Assembly: GCA_023362775.1 (NCBI GenBank)
Contig: JALMGJ010000004.1
Span: 54,911,298-54,975,297, forward strand
Length of the DNA: 64,000 nt
Origin: Charina bottae
Lineage: Eukaryota > Chordata > Lepidosauria > Squamata > Charinaidae
Direction: 5' to 3'
Each line of letters begins with the position of its first letter. The first letter of the stretch is position 1. The notes beneath the pieces are model-generated. The model saw only the letters and a list, made by a program, of their open reading frames with translations, had not been told where the DNA came from and ran no database searches. Position numbers and translations under genes: made by a program. Shown one piece after another: positions 12,272 to 22,814 of this stretch.

Positions 12272-13059
12272 CTAAAAAGAAGAAAATCAGATTAAACTAT
12301 ATCCATCCAACTAGTTATTTTATCTAGCATTTACATCACCTATTCACTCCAACATGCTGACTCTTCCTCTTCATTTTTATGTTAGGAACTATTAAGAAAG
12401 GGAATAAAGTTCATAGGTATAAACAGACACAACTTCAGAAACAGGAACTCACGAGGAGAGAGAAACCATTTCTTTCAGCTTGGCTTAAATCAAGACAATA
12501 TTTTAATGTAAGAGTTTTAGGAAGGAGTCTGTAAGGGGGAAATCTGACACAAGGTATCCATGATTAGATTTTTCTTTTCTTTTTTTAGTTCAAAGGAACT
12601 GCTTGGAAAGGGAATATTGAAAAAAAAAATTAAAAAATACTTGCCCTTGCTCTGTTTTCCTGATTAAACTGTTTTCTAAAGCTATTTGCCTCTCCAGAAA
12701 AGCATACAGAAAATACCTACATATGTTCTCTGTATAGAAAACAGCACTATCAGTTAGAAAATAGTACAAAGATAAAAGGTTTCTCTGCAAAAAACACTAA
12801 CTGACTTAAATTTTACTGTTTTTAAGCCTCTCAAAAGGCTTATGGATAATATTTTATTGGCTATTGTAAAATGTTTTAATATCGGAAAAATACTTCAATT
12901 ATATTTTTCTTTTTTATTTCCTATTTTTCCTATCTATCAGGATTCCTTTCATGTTAAACAAAACTTATTGGACTATGAGATACAAGGTTCCATTAAAAGG
13001 ATTTTTAACTTTTAGCTTAATCATTTTATAAAGCTGCTTCATGCCACATATACAAGTAC
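12272..13059 (-). other. SH3KBP1: SH3KBP1 last intron
   Basis: AT-rich intron with normal GT-AG borders. I see no repeat or exon inside. Confidence 0.6.
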
Positions 13060-13123
13060 CTGTAATCGTAGCCGAATCTTTTTTTCTTCATCTAATTCAG
13101 ACAGCAATTGTTTAATTTCTTTT
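13060..13123 (-). CDS. SH3KBP1: SH3KBP1 coiled-coil exon
   Basis: Reads EIKQLLSELDEEKKIRLRLQ after a split lysine codon. Heptad-spaced Ile/Leu residues mark the C-terminal coiled coil. The donor is CAG|GTACTT and the acceptor TTCCTAG. The 64-nt length (phase 2 in, 0 out) fits both neighbours. Confidence 0.96.
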
Positions 13124-14892
13124 CTAGGAAAAAAGAAGCAAACATTTTAATGACCATATCACCAGGGGGGCATGCACTTTTGACATTACTTATCAGTTTT
13201 CATTAGAAATTCATTGCATACCTGTGAATTGGTAACTTTTTTGTGACTGAATCTCTAGTTTTGAAAGGGAAACTTTAGCAGTGAGAGCTCCCGTTTCTAA
13301 TGGAGTTAATAGTTTGCTCTTTCCTTTTGTAATGTTTCCTCTAAATGGATACAACTGAGAAAAGCTACCATTGCCCACTGAGCATGGCAAATGGAACTAA
13401 ATGTTTACGACTGCAGCTTCTGAAGGAAAAATTAGGAAATAGTACAATTTTCCCTGCTATGCTTAATCAGATCCAAAACCCTTATTCTCTTTTTCACATA
13501 CATTCACGTTCACCCGAATACCATATGGCCCCCTAAGAAATACTGCTGTAGTTCTCAGCCACCAAACGTTTACATATCTGCTTTAAAGAGTTCCTTATTC
13601 TAATTATATTGGGATTCTCCAAATACCTTGTTGCAACTACAGTTGTCAGCTCTGCATTGGAACTCCCTACAGTTTCTACAGTTTTTAGAATTTCACCTGG
13701 GGACAGAGCAGCATCGCATATTTGTTTTTAATGCCTATCTACATTAAGGGGAAAAAATCAACCAGCAGGATATTATATATTGCTAGAAAATTATTTTAAA
13801 GTGAAGCTGGCAGGCACAGCAGGCAATCACTGAATGAAAGATGTGCAGAATATATTCTGTGGATACTGACTTTGATTATTGCAAACTTCCCTAACTTCTT
13901 TTTCTAGAATATAACTTCTCTAATGTAATTTCAGACTTGCCGTGGCCTTTATGGCAGAAATCAGAACTTAGCAGAATTTTTACCACTATATTCAATCAAG
14001 ACTAAATGAATTATGAACCCAAACTTGAAACAGACATGATAAGAAGCACAAAAATCCTTTAAGATCATGTAAAAAACCAGAATAATACAAAAATTGCTTT
14101 AGTCATTCTGAACTAATCATGGTGCTTGAGACGTGTATTAATTACAGTAAATAGGAATATTGACCATCTTTCTGATTTCTAAGTATTTTGTGGGAAATTA
14201 AACAATCAGAAACCCTTCTATGTATATGTTAAAATATTGGCAAACATAAACTTCATTTTCTTTCAAGTCCATCAAAAAACTTTAAATTCAGCCTTAAACT
14301 TTAAAACCAATTCATATTTACAAATGCTGCAAGTGCCATTATGCAGCCAAAAATGACAGCAATTGTGTACAAGATATACATCAGCAGAACTGAGGAAACC
14401 ACAAATTAAATACGTAGATAAAAATACTGGTGGGAGAAAGTGCCCAATACAAATCTGTGAGATCTGAGCAACGTAATGGCACAGAATACTGACAGACTGT
14501 GGGAAGAAAACTCAGAACACAAGTCAGAGGGAGAACATAAGTACATGAATTTCAGCACAAAGAGAAAAAAGAACAGAAACAGAGTATGTAAATAAAAACG
14601 TCAACTGATTCCTGGTTCATATTGGGACTATATTTTTATATGTCAGTCATGAAAGACAGCTGAGTTACCCATCAAAACTAAATTTAGAGATATATAATAA
14701 TTTAATGTAGCTAAGAGTGGGCATTCTACCTTCCAACAACCTCAATAGCAAATTGAAGAGTTTCTTCTCTTCCTTGCTCATTTTGCATTTACTTCAAATC
14801 ATTTAAAAGTAACTATTGATGCATTTTCCAAAGTAAAACAGTTAATTACCCCCAAGTTGGAGAAAGTTGTTTTCTGACAATCCTGCACTGTA
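13124..14892 (-). other. SH3KBP1: SH3KBP1 intron, repeat-free part
   Basis: AT-rich intron sequence up to the TIR element at 14893. A plus-strand frame at 13345-13536 has no recognisable domain. Confidence 0.5.
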
Positions 14893-15337
14893 CAGGTAGT
14901 CCTCGACTTACGACCATTCATTTAGTGACCGTTCAAAGTTACAATGGCGCTGAAAAAAGTGACTTACAACCAGTCCTTGCACATACAACCATCGCAGTGT
15001 CCCTGCACTCATGTGATCAAAATTCAGATGCTTGGCAACCAGCATGCATTTACAACGGTTGCAGCATCCCAGGGTCACGTGATCACCATTTGCAACCTTC
15101 CCAGCCAGCTTCCAACAAGCAAAGTCCCTCCTGTGGAGGGAGGTGGGCGGTGATAAAAATTTGATAAATAAATAAAATAAAGTCAACAGGGGAAGCTGGA
15201 TTTGCTTAACGACCATGTGATTCACTTAACCACCGCAATGATTTGCAGCAAAAATCGGGCGTGACTCACTTAATGACTGCCTCATTTAGTGATGGAAGTT
15301 CCTATCCTGATTGTGGTCGTAAGCTGAATACTACCTG
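14893..15337. mobile_element. TIR-type MITE (family A), complete copy
   Basis: The left end CAGGTAGTCCTCGACTTACG and right end (..GGTCGT, AAGCTGAATACTACCTG) are imperfect inverted repeats. The interior consists of recurring 'TTAGTGACC / CTTAATGACC' and CACGTGATC units. A 45-bp L2-type tail (GGTGGGCGGTGATAAAAATT..) is embedded at 15137-15183. No transposase. The TSD is not clear, so the superfamily is undecided. Related copies are at 46941, 49162, 18512 and 20110. Confidence 0.7.
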
Positions 15338-15887
15338 AAGTCACACTGATGGTAAAATAATACAAATTGGATATAATTTATATAAAAATGTACATTCACA
15401 ACTATTCAGTGCTGTCCAGAGATGTTAATGCAGGTGGGGATTTGGCAGAATCCAAGTTATAGCAGAAAGTCCTTGTTTTTGAAGCTAACTTGTTTCTTTA
15501 ATCACATATTTTCACATAACAAATGCAGGCTAGGCTTTGGGATCAGCTTCAGCTGAGTCCCCAATGGGTGAGTTTGTAGAATTTTTCAGTTCTGTTCACC
15601 AGTTTGTTTAGTATGCTTTATGAGTTAGGTTATTTTGCATTAATTAATTACAGCTTTTGGTTTTCTTTTTGTATGTGGCCTAAAGTCAAATAGTTCAAGC
15701 TGGGTGATATTGGAAAGCCCTACTACAAATTTATAGTGTTTGCCTGCATTTCCATTTTTATCTAACAGCCTAAGTGAAAAAGATACAGTTGAACAAGTTC
15801 ATTGGAAAAGTTAGTGGAACTAACAACAACAACAAAAATCCAAGTTGTCCTACCTGATTAATACAAGGAAAATATTAGAATACTCAC

Positions 15888-16153
15888 TTTTGCTGGTCTT
15901 TCATTGTTTCAATGATAGTGCGTAGCTCCTTAACTTGTGACCTTAGTTCTTCCAAATTTGCTTCACCTTGGCTTGAGTGATCAGTCTTTGCCTTTCCTTC
16001 AGTACTGAATAAAGAAGGGGAATTTGACCTGTGGCCTGTTGCTCCTACTGAAACTGGGTGAAGTATAGATGAAGAGGATAATGAAGAAGATAAAGCACTT
16101 CCACTTGTTAAACCTCCTGGCTTGGCAGGCAACGAGGCTTTGTTATCAGACAC
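15888..16153 (-). CDS. SH3KBP1: SH3KBP1 exon, Ser/Pro linker and start of coiled coil
   Basis: An 88-residue exon beginning [14 protein letters not shown], followed by a serine-rich segment, then [15 protein letters not shown], and ending with the coiled-coil start [13 protein letters not shown]. The family has a matching [12 protein letters not shown] block at the same place. The middle is serine-rich here, where the human protein has a Gly/Ala/Pro-rich stretch. The donor is AAA|GTGAGT in phase 2. Confidence 0.97.
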
Positions 16154-16989
16154 CTATGGAACAAAAATAACAAAAACACTTGACAGCAACATCTTGGAAT
16201 AGCAAGCTATACTTTCCTGGCTGTGTTTTGTTTTCAGCTACATTCAATGGTCATGAAGGAGACAACATAATTTTCTCAAATCTTTCAAGCATTATTTTAT
16301 CAACAAGCAGACATGATCTTGATCCAGAGTGTCACCCATGAGAATGTTGTTGGGCAGTTGCATTCTCAATTGCTATTTCTGCCTCAAACGAATGTCAAAA
16401 AAAAGGAAAAAATGAGAATATGAAAAAGACTATAGTGCACCAAAAGAAGATAATGCTTCTGCAATATACTAGAAATAAAAATTAAGGGATGGCACTTAGG
16501 GTTTTTTTTTAAGCTATCAAATTTAGCTAATCATTTTGCCAGTACAGAGATGGTCTAGAACCACCATTCCAGAGTTATATGAGTATCATTATTGAAGGAC
16601 CCATAAGACGGAGGTGCAAAACACACTTTGCAATAATAAATTTTAAGATTCAATCCCTGTAAACTCCATATTGTATGTTAAACATATTATCCTGGGATCT
16701 GAAGATGAATAAAGAGTACCTTCTGTTCTTATTACATGCCTATGCTCTAGAACTATCATTACACAGTTATAGAAAAATGTAAAGATTTGTGTGTAAAAGA
16801 GAGAAACTGAGATTTTAAGGGAAAATGTAACTGCAGCAGAGCCCAGAGCCATGGAGCACCAAGAAGCCCCTGAGCTGAGGCGTATTCGTTCCCCGGCCCT
16901 CCTGAGCTCCCACCACACTGCAGCACCCCCCTCCCCAACTCATGCGCGACCTCTGCCAGCCCTCCCAGGCCTCCCCCACCCCCCACAGC

Positions 16990-17195
16990 ACTCCTATGCT
17001 CCTTACCTGGGACTCCCACCTCTTCCCGCTTAATGACCCATGTGTCTTGGGGTTACTACAGCGACCAGGACTGCCCAGGATTGCCGTCACTAAGTGAAGC
17101 AGTCACGTGATGTTGCACTTTATGACCACATCACTTAGCCACAGAAATTTGGGTCCCAAGTGTGGTCGTAAGGAAATAGGTAATACAGTCCCCTT
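16990..17195. mobile_element. MITE family A, diverged fragment
   Basis: Contains CTTAATGACCCATGTG, GTCACTAAGTGAAGCAGTCA and a terminal GTGGTCGTAAGG-like end, as in the 14893 copy. The left end is not defined; a GC-rich block at 16840-16990 precedes it and may be part of the same element. Confidence 0.5.
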
Positions 17196-17450
17196 TCAGC
17201 CAGAAATAAGGTCTTGGCATGGGACTGGTCACTTTGATCAATAATATTCATGGGGATCTGGATGGAGATTTTGTACCCTTCTTGGTCTACTTGACTTCTC
17301 AATAGCAGTCAATACTATTTTGTCTACCTACCAAGGTTAGGTGTAAGGGATCCTGTTCTACAATGGTTCTTCTCTTTCCTAAGTGGTTGGAACAGAATTG
17401 GAAGAATAGCAAATCTTGAATAAATTATCATGTTTTTTTTTAAGATGCCT

Positions 17451-17803
17451 TACATTCTGGTAAAGGTAAAGGTTCCCCCCGCACATTTGTGCAGTCGTGT
17501 CTGACTCTAGGGGCTGGTGCTCATCTCCGTTTGTTAGCTGAAGAGCCAGCATTGTCCAAAGACGCTTCCATGGTCATGTGGCTGCATGACGCGCGTGGAA
17601 CGCTGTTACCTACCCACCGAAGTGGTACCTATTCATCTACTTGCATTTGCATGCTTTCGAATTGCTATGTTGGCAAGAGCTGGGGTGAGTGCGGGAGCTC
17701 ACTCTGTCACGCGGGACTAGGGATTCGAACCTCCAAACTTGCGATCTTCCGATCGACAAGCCTGGCGTCTTACCCGCTGAGCCACCACGCCCCTACATTC
17801 TGG
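17451..17803 (-). mobile_element. tRNA-headed SINE with Bov-B-like tail, copy 1
   Basis: The SINE body is 17461-17793. On the minus strand the head GGGGCGTGGTGGCTCAGCGG contains the pol III A box (TGGCTCAGCGGG) and, after 35-40 bp, the B box (GGTTCGAATCC). The 3' end (CGGACACGACTGCACAAATG type, then CCTTTACCTTTACC) resembles the Bov-B tail. The TSD TACATTCTGG(TAA) is at 17451 and 17794. Five copies occur in the window, all on the minus strand. Confidence 0.92.
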
Positions 17804-18196
17804 TAAGGGACAAGCATAAAGCTGATGTGGGATTAGATTCAGTCAAGATGGACATGTGATTTTTTTATTTTTGCTTCATCTTGTTTGGGAGGTGGAAGGA
17901 TTGCTGAAATCTCAAATTTGAAGTTGAAAGTCTACAGCAATCTTTGCCAATTTAGCACCTTCCAGATTGCTAAGATTCTAATTTTCATGTTGGCTGGGAA
18001 TTCTGGGAGCTGTTGTCCCAACACATTTGGAGAATGTTTGGTTGGAGAAGACTGGAATATAGAAACTAAAATGTATATTAACAGCTTAATGTTCATGCTA
18101 ACTGTGCTTCACTGAGATGATGATGATATGCTTCATTAAGGACTGTGGGTACCAGCCCTGTTGAATATTACATATACAGTAGCTTAAGTAACTTAC

Positions 18197-18322
18197 AAGT
18201 GAAATTGTAACAGTCTTTGCTTTCTTTAATGGCTCAACTACTTTGTGTGGTACGGAAACTTGTTCTTCTTTCTCATCTTCAGGACTTGGTGAATCAAAAA
18301 AGTCAGGACTAGAAAGTGAAGA
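18197..18322 (-). CDS. SH3KBP1: SH3KBP1 exon ([12 protein letters not shown] block)
   Basis: A 42-codon exon, phase 0 at both ends. It encodes [20 protein letters not shown] and, after a variable stretch, [10 protein letters not shown]. The acidic DSPSPE motif and KTVTIS block are diagnostic of SH3KBP1 and absent from CD2AP. The last residue before the junction is Leu, where the human protein has Gln. Acceptor CCACAG, donor CTT|GTAAGT. Confidence 0.97.
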
Positions 18323-18511
18323 CTGTGGAAACAAAAGAATATGTTCTTTTGAAATGAAAAGTTATTTCATGTTTGAAATGAAAATGTTCTTTCATTTTCA
18401 AGTATTTGAAACATGTACTTAGTCCATAAAATTTTAGTATTACTATAATTAATCTGAAAACAAAAATAATCTATTAGTCACACTGCAAATGATTTCCCCT
18501 CAGCTGCATAC

Positions 18512-18597
18512 TTACAATTAGTCTTCGACTTAGGACCACAATAGGGACCAGAATATTTGTTGATAAGTGGTGCAGTCATTAAGTGAGGCATCACGTG
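18512..18597. mobile_element. MITE family A fragment hosting a Bov-B insertion
   Basis: TTAGTCTTCGACTTAGGACC and CAGTCATTAAGTGAGGCATC match the 14893 element. It is cut at 18597 by the Bov-B insertion and resumes at 19910. Confidence 0.6.
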
Positions 18598-19920
18598 TTG
18601 TTGTTTATTCGTTCAGTCATTTCCGACTCTTCGTGACTTCATGGACCAGCCCACGCCAGAGCTTCCTGTCGGCCGTCACCATCCCCAGCTCCCCCATGGT
18701 TGAGTCCGTCACCTCCAGAATACCATCCATCCATCTTGCCCTTGGTCGGCCCCTCTTCCTTTTGCCTTCCACTTTCCCTAGCATCAGCTTCTTCTCCAGG
18801 GTATCCTGTCTTCTCATTATGTGGCCAAAGTACTTCAGTTTTGCCTTTAATGTCATTCCCTCAAGTGAGCAGTCTGGCTTTATTTCCTGGAGTATGGACT
18901 GGTTTGATCTTCTTACAGTCCAAGGCACTCTCAGAATTTTCCTCCAACACCACAGTTCAAAAGCATCTCTCTTCCTTCGCTCAGCCTTCCTTATGGTCCA
19001 GCTCTCACAGCCATAGGTTACTACAGGGAATAAAAAAAAAAGGTTCCCCCCGCACATTTGTGCAGTCGTGTCCGACTCTAGGGGCCGGTGCTCATCTCCG
19101 TTTGTTAGCCGAAGAGCCAGCGTTGTCCGAAGACGCTTCCACGGTCATGTGGCCGCATGACACGCATGGAACGCTGTTACCTACCCACCGAAGTGGTACC
19201 TATTCATCTACTTGCATTTGCATGCTTTCGAATTGCTAGGTTGGCAAGAGCTGGAGCTAGTGCGGGAGCTCACTCCGCACGCAGGGCTAGGGATTCGAAC
19301 CTCCGAACTTGCGATCTTCCGATCGACAAGCCTGGCATCTTACCCGCTGAGCCACCACGCCCCTTACTACAGGGAATACCATTGCTTTAACTATGCGGAC
19401 CTTTGTTGTCAGTGTGATGTCTCTGCTCTTAACTATTTTATCAAGATTTGCCATTGCTCTCCTCCCAAGAAGTAGACGTCTTCTGATTTCCTGGCTGCAG
19501 TCAGCGTCTGCAGTAATCTTTGCGCCTAGAAATACAAAGTCTGTCACTGCCTCCACTTTTTCTCCCTCTATTTGCCAGTCATCAATCAAGCTCGTTGCCA
19601 TAATCTTGGTTTTTTTGAGGTTTAACTGCAACCCAGCTTTAGCACTTTCTTCTTTCACCTTCGTCATAAGGCTCCTCAACTCCTCCTCGCTTTCAGCCAT
19701 CAAAGTGGTATCATCTGCATATCTGAGATTGTTAATGTTTCTTCCAGCAATTTTAACTCTAGCCTTGGATTCCTCAAGCCCAGCACGTCGCATGATGTGT
19801 TCTGCGTACAGGTTGAATAGGTAGGGTGAGAGTATACAACCCTGCCATACTCCTTTCCCAATCTTAAACCAGTCCGTTGTTCCGTGCTCTGTTCTTACCG
19901 TTGCTACTTGGCATCACGTG
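18587..19920 (-). mobile_element. Bov-B LINE, 5'-truncated, with nested SINE
   Basis: The body is 18598-19909. Flanking 11-bp duplications GGCATCACGTG lie at 18587-18597 and 19910-19920. Minus-strand coding runs from 19900 to 18610 and includes NINNLRYADDTTLMAESEEE (the RT catalytic YADD) near 19730, VTYGCESWTI near 19010, and the C-terminal MRRQDTLEKKLMLGKVEGKR and GRPRARWMDG blocks. It is split at 19033-19363 by a SINE; removing that SINE restores a contiguous frame through PVV-TYGCESWT. The 5' two thirds are missing. Confidence 0.93.
19018..19378 (-). mobile_element. tRNA-headed SINE copy 2, inside Bov-B
   Basis: The body is 19033-19363 with a perfect 15-bp TSD TTACTACAGGGAATA at 19018-19032 and 19364-19378. 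The A box is at 19354-19343, and the B box sits about 50 bp lower. Its 3' tail is a run of A/T rather than CCTTTACC. It inserted after the Bov-B copy, which gives a relative age. Confidence 0.93.
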
Positions 19921-20109
19921 ACCACTATGAACAGCTCCCATCAGCTGACTATCAAAGTACTGAAAGTAAATGCCATCCAGTAGTCCCAATATCGCCTGCT
20001 CATCACTCAAAAGACGTGTACCATTTGATCTTAAAAGGTCTGCTTTAAGTGACGTATATGTTTGGATATTATATCATATGGACTTGTATTGTCAATATGA
20101 AAATAGATA

Positions 20110-20157
20110 CAGGTAGTCCTCACTTAACAACCATTTGTTTAGTGATGGTTTGGACAT
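20110..20157. mobile_element. MITE family A terminal fragment
   Basis: CAGGTAGTCCTCACTTAACA followed by ACCATTTGTTTAGTGATGG matches the family A terminus. It is abutted on the right by a different repeat. Confidence 0.6.
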
Positions 20158-20292
20158 ACGCCAGAGATTTTGCTTCTATCTGTGCTCCTGCCCTCTGAAG
20201 ATGCTGGCCACAGATGCTGGCGAAACGTTAGGAACCACAACTTCCAGAACACGGCCACACAGCCCGGAAGACCCACAACAGCCAAAGAAATA
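20158..20292 (+). mobile_element. Possible Penelope-like element 3' fragment
   Basis: Contains the phrase CTGAAGATGCTGGCCACAGA and TGGCGAAACGTTAGGAACCA, followed by CGGCCACACAGCCCGGAAGA, a segment repeated in many reptile genomes and associated, as far as I recall, with Penelope-like retroelements. The family name is uncertain; that it is a repeat is likely. Confidence 0.45.
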
Positions 20293-20552
20293 TTCTTTAC
20301 ATAAGTGATACGCTTTATTTAAGTACAGCTGCCAACTGGCTATTTATGCCCAAACTACAGAGCTTTGGGTAGGCAACCTGTATCTCTCGGAACCCCTTAG
20401 GACCATGACTGTTGAAAACTGACATGATTTCCTGGCATTTTTGAGGTGGATAACAGATGAAAATTAGTGTAATCCCTAAAGATGCCTACTGTGTCATGAA
20501 TAAAAAATGAAGAACTCCACAACGGAAGTTAAAATATGCAGATCTTACTTAC

Positions 20553-20662
20553 AGATGTGAATGACTGTGAAGGAGGTCTCCTGCCAGTCGCTTTTGGTCT
20601 TGTAGTAGTTGGGTGGCTGAGCTTCTCTGCAACTGGGACTATGGAATCAAACCCTTCCAGAT
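20553..20662 (-). CDS. SH3KBP1: SH3KBP1 exon carrying the CPI motif
   Basis: Encodes [20 protein letters not shown] followed by [16 protein letters not shown]. The stretch [10 protein letters not shown] plus six residues plus Pro fits the CPI consensus LxHxTxxRPKx6P, through which CIN85/CARMIL-type proteins bind actin capping protein (CapZ). The 110-nt exon starts in phase 1 (split Asp codon) and ends in phase 0 with donor TCT|GTAAGT. All consensus residues are retained, so capping-protein binding should be conserved. Confidence 0.97.
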
Positions 20663-21056
20663 CTTAAAAACATGGAAGACAGGCAAATATGTTAATATTA
20701 TGAGGTCACTCAATGAGACTTTTAAAACTTAATTTCCATATTACTTTACATTAGTTATTAAACTCTTTCATCTTTAAATTAAATCTAAATTAAGAATAGA
20801 TGAAATATGGTACCCTCCAGTTTTATTCCTAAGCAGACATTTTAAAAAATTGTTATAATGAAACACATGTAAGTTTTACATCTAGAACTACAGTAAGATA
20901 ATTTATTAATTTAATAGCATTTTCACAAGAGAAATAGTTTAAAATTTCAAGCACTTGAAAAATATCAAAGTGAATGGAATTCACATCTTAACTTTAAAAT
21001 TGCTATTTTATTTTTTCCATTAACTCGTCTTTCTACCTACTCTCACATAATGGATA

Positions 21057-21343
21057 GACTAGAACAGGGCTTTCCAAAGTTTTCCCGTGGCGACACACCA
21101 ACCACCATTGTTGTGTCGCCGCGGGAAAACTCGGAAGTGCCGCCATTGCGGCAGTGCGCAAAAACCCGGAAGTGCTGCTGCCGCTTTCGAGTTTTTGCGC
21201 GCCGCCATTGGTGTGTCTCTGCGGGAAAACCCGGAAGCACTGTTGATGATCAGCACTTCCAGGTTGTGTGGCGACACACCAGACTGTGTGTGGCGACACA
21301 CTTTTGTGTGGCGACACACAGTTTGGAAAGCTCTGGACTAGAA
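21057..21343. mobile_element. hAT-type MITE, copy 2
   Basis: The element is 21065-21335, with ends CAGGGCTTTCCAAAGTTTT and ..AGTTTGGAAAGCTCTG and an 8-bp TSD GACTAGAA at 21057 and 21336. The interior holds alternating CGGGAAAACCCGGAAGTGC-type arms in both directions, so the single strand can fold into a long hairpin. Confidence 0.92.
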
Positions 21344-21775
21344 TCTCAATAATGTTGCTTTTGAAAATGGTGTGCCTGAAGTGCAAGATACTTCCTCTCT
21401 TCCCAAAGAAAATGGTAATTCTTTCCTTAGATCTAGGTGTACTAACTAGAGTGAAATGCTACTGATACTGCCACTGAATATTTGACCTTGCACAATAATG
21501 AAGTTACAAGCGGATTCTTGCAAAGCTAAGATGATGTAATAATATATTGAAACAGTCTCTAATTAGATTTGTCTTGCTGACAAGCCTCATGTAAATTTAT
21601 TATCTGATGTTAAACTTACTTCAGAACAACGTAAGATAGACATTTTGTTTTGGTACTGTCACATTTAATTTGCCAGCTGAGAAGAATGGGGCACAAAGTA
21701 ACCCATAAAGATAGCCTGTTTCATACTAGTTTGTTCAGGATCTCTTGTATTTCCTTTCAGACTCAACAGAGTGTT

Positions 21776-22690
21776 ACTGTTATTTGTTTGTTTGTTTGTT
21801 TGTTTAAAAGATTTATAAGGCCGCCCAACTCAAACAGTGTGACTTTGGATATAAAATATAAAATGGTGATCAAGCATGTAACAAAACGAGCACAGGGTGA
21901 CTCCCACTCAACTAGCCCTAATGCCTGGGGGAAGAGCCAGGTCTTAAGGGCCTTCTAAAGGCAAGGAGAGTTGGGGACTGTCAAATATCAGGGGGCAGAT
22001 TGTTTCAGAGAGCAGGGGCAACCACAGAAAAGGCACACTTCCTAGGTCCGTAAGATGACAAGATTTAAAATAAGGAACCTGGAGCATGCCCTCCTGTGGA
22101 GCGTGTAGGGCAGGTAGATGTTCTTGGGAGAAGGTGGTCCCTCAAGTAACCCGGTCCAATGCCATGTAGGGTTTTAAAGGTAATCACCAGCACCTTGAAT
22201 CGCACCAGGAAGCCTACTGGGAGCCAGTGCAGCTCAGAGAGTGGCAGTGTTCCATGGGTATAACGAGATGTGTGCATAACATTGCTGTATTCTGGACCAA
22301 CTGAAGTTTCTGGATGGTTTTCAAGGGTGGATCCATGTAGAGTGCATTGCAATAGTCCAATTGGGTGGTGACCAAGGCATGAGTGACCATGAGCAGGGCC
22401 TCCCATTCCAGGAATGAGCACAAGTGGCTCACAAGATGCAGTTGTGCAAAGGTCCCCCTGGCCACAGCTGCCACCTGCTCTTCAAGCAGGAGCTGCGAGT
22501 CCAGGAGAACCCCCAGATTGTGCACCAAGTCTGAATAGGATAGTGCCACCCCATCTGGAACCAAAGATGGAAACTCTGCAACTCCTGGATCTGGGGGACC
22601 CCACACCCATAGCCACTCAGTCTTGGCAGAGTTGAGCCCCAGCCTATTCTTCCCCATCCAATAATCATTGGTTGGGACAACCAATGCCTA
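21776..22690 (-). mobile_element. L2-type LINE 3' part, minus
   Basis: The minus strand encodes the C-terminal RT-adjacent region: EWLWVWGPPDPGVAEFPSLV, then GVALSYSDLVHNLGVLLDSQ and QLDYCNALYMDPPLKTIQKL. The AAACA-type tail lies at 21776-21806. The copy is broken by frameshifts. Its 5' end is head-to-head with the plus-strand L2 that starts near 22815. Confidence 0.88.
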
Positions 22691-22814
22691 AATGAAAGCC
22701 TGCTCACATTATGAGATATTCCCTATGCTGTTTTTCTACTTCATTCTCCTGAAAAATCTTCTGAGGAAAGGACTTTGAGGCATGACTTGGAAACCTCACC
22801 AAGTATATGCATCC

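Noticed and set aside
17750..17793. tRNA-like A and B boxes, here and in the other SINE copies
   Set aside because: The head is SINE-derived, followed by about 270 bp of SINE body with TSDs; not a functional tRNA gene.
17489..19239. Recurrent frames reading AHLRLLAEEPALS and TGTYSSTCICMLSNC-like peptides
   Set aside because: These are the reverse complement of the tRNA-headed SINE translated by chance; they recur at each SINE copy and nowhere else.
21050..21352. Overlapping cysteine/arginine-rich frames on both strands (also at 48.5, 52.6 and 63.5 kb)
   Set aside because: They fall inside the GC-rich hairpin MITEs and reflect the inverted-repeat composition.
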